The notes under the pieces were generated by a model that did not search any database, had not been told where the DNA came from, and worked only from the letters and a program-made list of their open reading frames with translations. Source: Virgibacillus aidingensis (GTDB lineage: Bacteria > Bacillota > Bacilli > Bacillales > Amphibacillaceae). From it: DNA of 64,000 nt. A program made the position numbers and the translations under genes. The stretch's first letter is position 1. Each line of letters starts with the position of its first letter. The stretch spans positions 95,477 through 159,476 of the forward strand of contig NZ_WIXN01000009.1 in the NCBI RefSeq assembly GCF_010994035.1, read 5' to 3'. This document shows positions 60,106 through 64,000 of the stretch, piece by piece.

Positions 60106-60393
60106 AAAAAAAACCCTTCTCATCCTCATAAAAGGACGAAAAGGGCATTTTCCGCGGTACCACCTTTGTTTACAGATCCGCAAATTCAAATCTGTACACT
60201 TCCTTGTTCTAACGGTAATTTTACCGGCATTCTTCTACTGATACAGTAGTATGTTTACTGTAAGTTTCAAAGAAGCTGCATCAAGGGCGACATTCCAGTC
60301 ATACCATCCGGGAAATTCTCAGCATGCTTTCCCTCTCTGTAGGCGTTATTCCTGTACTCTTCCCTGTCATAACATTTCTTTTATCCATTATTA
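60106..60393 (-). promoter_or_regulatory. T-box riboswitch, valine-specific
   Basis: Core AAAGGTGGTACCGCGG at 60152-60167, terminator 60113-60146 with a T tract, stem I with AGAGTA and AGAGAG motifs. The specifier is GUC (60289-60291), followed by G, a Val codon that fits valS. The whole leader is about 290 nt and ends about 50 bp before the valS start. Confidence 0.95.
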
Positions 60394-60399
60394 TTACAT

Positions 60400-60428
60400 A
60401 TTTTATCGATAACTTCTTAAAGCGTCAA
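60400..60428 (-). promoter_or_regulatory. Sigma-A promoter of the valS leader
   Basis: TTGACG (60423-60428), 17-bp spacer, TAAAAT (60400-60405) on the minus strand, immediately upstream of the T-box. Confidence 0.85.
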
Positions 60429-60523
60429 GCCTTTATTAAAGTTGTTGCACAAAGTACTGCTTCTCATACATAGTATATTATAAAGTTTTTTACAAAGTGA
60501 AATAAGCGAAACGAGGTGAAGAC

Positions 60524-60712
60524 ATGGCTCGATACTATCGCTACCGGCTTCCGCCATGGGCGTTAAAATGTATTCTTATAGCAGAGAAAGTCACATTGCC
60601 GATTCTCCTATTCCAATTGGTGCGTACATTATTTTTTCCGACAACATTGGATGTCTTTCTGCTCGGTATATTTGTATTTATTTATATTGCGTTTTCTTTA
60701 GGCTGGATTTAG
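60524..60712 (+). CDS. Small hydrophobic protein of unknown function
   Basis: 62 aa with a basic N terminus (MARYYRYRLPPWALK) and two hydrophobic segments (about 15-33 and 40-60). CGAGGTGAAGAC is its ribosome binding site. Its stop codon overlaps the ysxE stop on the other strand (60709-60712). I do not recognise a family; small proteins of this type near valS exist in related bacilli, from memory. Not a shadow of another gene: the opposite strand here has no coding signal. Confidence 0.72.
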   Translation: MARYYRYRLPPWALKCILIAEKVTLPILLFQLVRTLFFPTTLDVFLLGIFVFIYIAFSLGWI

Positions 60713-61731
60713 CTTTCCAAATCATCTAACTCAAGTAATTCATATTCTTTCTCCACATAATTGGACCATTTTAACCCGAATCGTAATTGCCGATAAGTTT
60801 GCTGCAGCATTTTGGTCTGATTTACCATCGATTCAGCGGATCTGCGTTCTGTATAATTTTGCAGCTTTTTGATATAAGGAACAGGGTCGAGCAAGTAAAT
60901 AGCCAACAAATTAAGTTCTATTTTTGTCAGTTCATTTTCATTCATGTAAACTTTAAATAAATCAATCATATCTTCTGATGGAGCATCAAAATGTTTCATT
61001 TCATTTCTAAAAAATGCCGCCAGGTCCATCGCTGCATTATCATAACGGACTTTTTCCCAATTTATTATATGCAGCTGGCGTGTTTTAAGCATATGATTAA
61101 ATTGTAAATCAGCGTGACATAGATTCAAGGTCCATGGTACTGTTTCCTCTCCGATATCCATGAATTGCTGAATGCGCCTATTTATTTCTTTCAGCGAATA
61201 ATCAATATCCCGGTAATGGGTGCAAACGGAGAGTTCAAATGGAGACATATACCTGTTTTTCTCAAATCTCTCCACAAAACCGAGCAGGGATTCCTGTACA
61301 TGATGACAGTAAGAAGCATATTCCTGAAAACCGGGGAGAAAGTCTGTTGTTGCAATGGTTTGTACTTGCCTTGTTTTTGCGTGTATATTTCCAAGAACAC
61401 GATAGAACTGTTCTATCGTCGATTTATCCTTTTGTACACCCGCTCCTTCCAGCCACGGAGTCAGGTAGTAAACATGTTGGTTATGAATCGCATATAATTC
61501 CCCGTCTTTTGTCAAATAAACCGGTAAAATTGTTAAAAGATTTTGGTTGTATGCCTGTTCATATGTGTGTCTCCATAACTGTATTTCCCGTTCATTGTTC
61601 AGACCGCTCCTTTTCAAGGCATAGTCTCTGTTGCCATCGCTGACTTTATATACATTATCGGTAATTTTCTCAATATGAAGCGGATAAATATGATAGGCAG
61701 CAAGTACTTTTTGAGCAACTTCCATGTTCAT
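60709..61731 (-). CDS. ysxE: Spore coat kinase-fold protein YsxE (CotS family)
   Basis: 340 aa with the CotS/aminoglycoside phosphotransferase fold. YsxE is a coat-associated protein in B. subtilis and sits next to spoVID, as here. NYALKRSGL in the nucleotide lobe; the catalytic loop reads LCHADLQFNHML (about 207), with Asp and Asn kept; the metal motif reads IINWEKVRYDN, with Asn in place of Asp, so catalysis may be lost. Two ATGs (61731 and 61725) are equally possible. Confidence 0.9.
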   Translation of the reverse strand: MNMEVAQKVLAAYHIYPLHIEKITDNVYKVSDGNRDYALKRSGLNNEREIQLWRHTYEQAYNQNLLTILPVYLTKDGELYAIHNQHVYYLTPWLEGAGVQKDKSTIEQFYRVLGNIHAKTRQVQTIATTDFLPGFQEYASYCHHVQESLLGFVERFEKNRYMSPFELSVCTHYRDIDYSLKEINRRIQQFMDIGEETVPWTLNLCHADLQFNHMLKTRQLHIINWEKVRYDNAAMDLAAFFRNEMKHFDAPSEDMIDLFKVYMNENELTKIELNLLAIYLLDPVPYIKKLQNYTERRSAESMVNQTKMLQQTYRQLRFGLKWSNYVEKEYELLELDDLES

Positions 61732-62053
61732 TCAGCCCCTAAATAATAGTATACCCGTGTCTTTCTAAACCTAAGTTATCCTGCTGAAAGGATAGTTTTT
61801 TCCCCCGCCATCAAGTATGAAAATGATACACCTCTCCAAGAAAATTATAAGAATTTCCTGCCTGCATAGTAAAAACATTGCCCCACTGTTTTTAAGCAAG
61901 GGGCAATGTTCTGCAATTATTGGTAGTGCGTAGGACAATGACTTATACTCAGCCCCGAGCAGGGCAGCGGCCTCCATTTATGAGTTTACTGCCATTTCTG
62001 CGGGATCAGTATTATATATTTTGCTGCCTTCCGCGTATGATGGCAGATAGCTA
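61732..62053 (-). other. Gap between spoVID and ysxE
   Basis: About 320 bp. It contains a terminator at 61874-61908. The open frame at 61771-61977 overlaps this terminator, has no family match, and is not supported. A weak stem (CTGCC/GGCAG) follows spoVID at about 62022-62046. Confidence 0.5.
61869..61908 (-). terminator. Terminator between spoVID and ysxE
   Basis: 10-bp stem ACATTGCCCC (61874-61883) with GGGGCAATGT (61899-61908), 15-nt loop, then TTTTTAC on the minus strand. It would stop or reduce spoVID transcription ahead of ysxE. Confidence 0.7.
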
Positions 62054-63112
62054 TTAAGGAATATATAATAATTGGCCGGTTCTAATTTCAAATTCCTCGT
62101 CAAGGCCGTTCTGCTTGATCAGCTGCAATGCAGTTATTTCATATCGTTCTGCAATGGATTCAATGGTATCCTTATCCTGCACGATGCAAACTCTTAATTT
62201 TGCATAGGCTTCCTCTTCCTTTCCGCGAAACATTGCGGATAAATAATTTACATCTTCCTGCAATGGCTCTTCTCTGTCTTCACTGCTAATTTCAAAAGAG
62301 GTTGATGAAGATTCACTTTCATAGCTTTCAATCCATTCATCTGTTGAATTACTGTTTTCTGAGCTGGAGGAGGAGCTGCTCTCTGATTCCCCAGAAGGCA
62401 TTTGTGCAAAGAATTCTTTTAATGTTTTAGTTTCTTTATATTTCCATCTGTCTTTTTCTGAAGGTTCTTCCACAGATTCCTGATCATCCTGCCTATCATT
62501 TTGTCTTTCCTCCAAAACGGGCAAATGATCGGTATGAGAGGATTCCTGCTCAGGAGAAGGTTCAGCCTGCTCCTTCCATTCAAATTGAAAACTATCCTCT
62601 TCAGGTGATTCAAAATCAACCGTTTCCTCTTCCGTGTCTTCTTCCACAATCTCTGCATCCCGTTCTTTTACCGTCTCATGAATCCCATGAATTTCAATTG
62701 TGGAATACAGCTTCAAATGGTTATCTTCCGGCAATTCATAATCAAAGGATTCAATATAAACTGTCACATCATTTAAATCTGTAATTCTATATGTCGGTAC
62801 GGAAATTTCCACGGGAAAACGATGTAAGAAAGTCGCATCTCCATCCTCAGTATCAAGAACTCGCTCTACATAATGTTTTGACTCGAAATTATCAAGGTCA
62901 AAGACATTTTCTTCATCCTCTTCTTCATATTCTTTCTTTTCATATTCACCTTGCAGTTCAATGACCCCTCTGATGGAAATGTAATCATTATACGGTTCTA
63001 TTGTTATATCCGGGTCAAGTGAAATTCCCTTCATTTCAGATACTTCCTGTCCCTTTTCAAAATAAATGGATTCATTCAGTTCAAAACGGAATTTCTGATT
63101 TCCTTGTGACAA
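62054..63112 (-). CDS. spoVID: Stage VI sporulation protein D (SpoVID)
   Basis: Spore coat encasement factor that binds SafA. About 352 aa: N-terminal domain (ESIYFEKGQEVSEMKGISLDPDI), a long acidic and Ser-rich middle (about 160-300, with SESSSSSSSENSNS) and a C-terminal LysM domain (about 305-350, CIVQDKDTIESIAERYEITALQL). The open frame goes to 63178, but GGGAGGAAG before a TTG at 63112 gives the family N terminus (MSQGNQKFRFELNE). A near-consensus sigma-E promoter lies upstream. Confidence 0.93.
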   Translation of the reverse strand: MSQGNQKFRFELNESIYFEKGQEVSEMKGISLDPDITIEPYNDYISIRGVIELQGEYEKKEYEEEDEENVFDLDNFESKHYVERVLDTEDGDATFLHRFPVEISVPTYRITDLNDVTVYIESFDYELPEDNHLKLYSTIEIHGIHETVKERDAEIVEEDTEEETVDFESPEEDSFQFEWKEQAEPSPEQESSHTDHLPVLEERQNDRQDDQESVEEPSEKDRWKYKETKTLKEFFAQMPSGESESSSSSSSENSNSTDEWIESYESESSSTSFEISSEDREEPLQEDVNYLSAMFRGKEEEAYAKLRVCIVQDKDTIESIAERYEITALQLIKQNGLDEEFEIRTGQLLYIP

Positions 63113-63161
63113 AGTACTTCCTCCCTTCCAAAAATACTCCAAATATTCCTGTTCTAAGTTA

Positions 63162-63190
63162 ACTATATGAACCGGCAAGTGATAATATGC
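63162..63190 (-). promoter_or_regulatory. Sigma-E promoter of spoVID
   Basis: On the minus strand GCATATT (63184-63190), 14-bp spacer, CATATAGT (63162-63169): seven of seven in the -35 and seven of eight in the -10. It lies 50 bp upstream of the TTG start; spoVID is a known sigma-E gene. Confidence 0.82.
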
Positions 63191-63339
63191 AATTTGCTTT
63201 ACGGTTAATTTAAGGGGAAAGGTAAAATGTTTTCGTATCTTAAGGGTTTCTCAGCTTCAATTAACGGAGGGAATTTCTTTCTTATCAGAATCCTGTGGCG
63301 GATTCTCGGAAAATTCGTCACTGAAAAATGTGATACCAG

Positions 63340-64000
63340 ATCGAGTAGGAGGAGGTGACTAACCTCCGACCTCTCACACCACCAGTACGTACGGTTCCGT
63401 ATACGGCGGTTTCATTTAAGTCCAACGCTTTGTTTGATATCTAAGATGTAGACTCTTAAGCCCTTGCGCAGTCCAGTATTGGTTACCGAGGGCTCTTTGT
63501 AGGATTGGGCTTTTGGCTATTCGCCAGTAAGCCTTCCTGGTATTTGCCCATTCCCACGCCTTTTCTTTCTGAATTCCAAGTTTCATGAGATTCTTATGTT
63601 TGGTTTTCACTTTCTTCCATTCTTTCCACCGTATCCTCCGAAGCCTTCTTCGTATCCAGCCATCCAATTTCCCAAATACAGAAGGTGTTTCAGCTAACTG
63701 ATAATATCCCAGCCAGCCTACCAGGTATTGATTTAATTTCTCAATCCTGTCACTCATGTTCATGGATTTCTTTCTGGAAGTTAGTTGTCGAATACGCTGT
63801 TTGAAGCGTTTGATACTTTCTGGAGAGATCCGTATTTTCAGTTCTCCTTTGTGGAATATGAAAGAGAAACCAAGGAATTTGCGTTTCCATGGGCGATCTA
63901 CAGCACTTTTCTCTTCATTGACTTTCAGTTTAAGTTTCTTCTCTATAAACTCTGTGATACTATGCTTCACACGTTGACCAGCTCTTTTCGAACGAACATA
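63340..64000 (-). mobile_element. Group II intron, 3' part (5' part outside the window)
   Basis: Carries the reverse transcriptase gene and, after its stop, the 3' structural domains. Domain V-like hairpin at about 63370-63410, then domain VI with paired GAG/CTC, GG/CC and GGAGG/CCTCC and a bulged A seven bases from the end. The intron end is placed at 63340 (minus-strand ...CTACTCGAT). The insertion is in the region upstream of spoVID, about 150 bp before its sigma-E promoter. Confidence 0.85.
63416..64000 (-). CDS. ltrA: Group II intron reverse transcriptase/maturase, C-terminal part
   Basis: At least 194 aa, open at the window edge. It contains the end of the reverse transcriptase (YVRSKRAGQRVKHSI, then KLKLKVNEEKSAVDRPWKRKFLGFSF), the maturase X/thumb domain and the GIIM C terminus (LNQYLVGWLGYYQLAETPSVFGKLDGWIRRRLRRIRWKEWKKVKTK, then the GNQYWTAQGLKSLH end). 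No endonuclease domain with an HNH motif follows. The visible part has no stop codons. An internal GTG at 63970 is not a real start. Confidence 0.92.
   Translation of the reverse strand, partial: YVRSKRAGQRVKHSITEFIEKKLKLKVNEEKSAVDRPWKRKFLGFSFIFHKGELKIRISPESIKRFKQRIRQLTSRKKSMNMSDRIEKLNQYLVGWLGYYQLAETPSVFGKLDGWIRRRLRRIRWKEWKKVKTKHKNLMKLGIQKEKAWEWANTRKAYWRIAKSPILQRALGNQYWTAQGLKSLHLRYQTKRWT

Noticed and set aside
61771..61977. 68-codon open frame between spoVID and ysxE
   Set aside because: It runs over the terminator hairpin at 61874-61908 and has no recognisable motif or start signal.

Overview
The window looks like a chromosomal segment from a moderately low-GC, endospore-forming member of the Bacillaceae, probably of the Oceanobacillus/Virgibacillus/Lentibacillus kind. 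The gene order closely follows the Bacillus subtilis yrzB-alaS-recD2-hisS-relA-secDF-ruvB-safA-obg-minD-mreB-folC-valS-spoVID region. It holds many sporulation genes: rsfA, spoVB, a CoxA/YhcN-type lipoprotein, safA, spo0B, spoIVFA, spoIVFB, spoIIB, ysxE and spoVID. Almost all genes lie on the minus strand. The genus is an inference from protein sequence and synteny; no search was run.

Layout. 0-4.4 kb: yrzB, ruvX and yrzL, then alaS behind an Ala T-box. 4.4-11.7 kb: an AI-2E-type permease, a zinc-ribbon protein, recD2, a TPR protein, mnmA, a cysteine desulfurase and CymR. 11.9-14.0 kb (plus strand): rarA, then rsfA behind a sigma-F-like promoter. 14.2-14.4 kb: a 6S RNA gene. 14.5-18.3 kb: hisS-aspS behind a T-box whose specifier region reads GACAC, plus a 57-aa HTH-like gene. 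18.4-28.5 kb: an amidase (plus strand), then dtd-relA, apt-recJ, a LapA-like protein, secDF and comN. 28.6-32.4 kb: spoVB (plus), an ArsB/NhaD-type permease and a YrzE-type membrane protein (plus). 32.7-37.9 kb: yajC-tgt-queA-DUF2905-ruvB-ruvA and yebC. 38.1-38.4 kb: an array of six 41-bp repeats. 38.5-44.7 kb: the CoxA-like lipoprotein, nadE, a kinase-fold protein, safA, pheA, obg and spo0B. 44.9-52.2 kb: rplU-prp-rpmA behind an L21 leader, spoIVFA-spoIVFB, and mreBCD-minCD. 52.4-57.4 kb: radC, spoIIB, folC, and a divergent pair of RimK-like ATP-grasp ligases. 57.4-63.1 kb: valS behind a Val T-box, a small membrane protein, ysxE and spoVID. 63.3-64 kb: the 3' end of a group II intron that runs off the window.

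Functional themes are tRNA charging and modification (alaS, hisS, aspS, valS, mnmA, tgt, queA, dtd), DNA repair (recD2, rarA, recJ, ruvAB, ruvX, radC), sulfur trafficking (cymR, yrvO, mnmA), protein export (secDF, yajC), cell shape and division (mreBCD, minCD) and sporulation. Three T-box leaders have near-consensus sigma-A promoters. In two of them the -35 TTGACA contains the stop codon of the upstream gene.

The parts least explained by known biology are: (1) a dispersed hairpin-forming repeat with a shared leader motif, present as six 41-bp copies at 38.15-38.39 kb and about two 42-bp copies at 32.5 kb; (2) the tandem ATP-grasp ligases, one with an altered metal site; (3) a hairpin that hides the ribosome binding site of the spore lipoprotein; (4) two kinase-fold genes, each next to a LysM coat morphogen gene; and (5) the small HTH-like gene before hisS. 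Start codons were reassigned where the Shine-Dalgarno spacing required it, giving several GTG and TTG starts.
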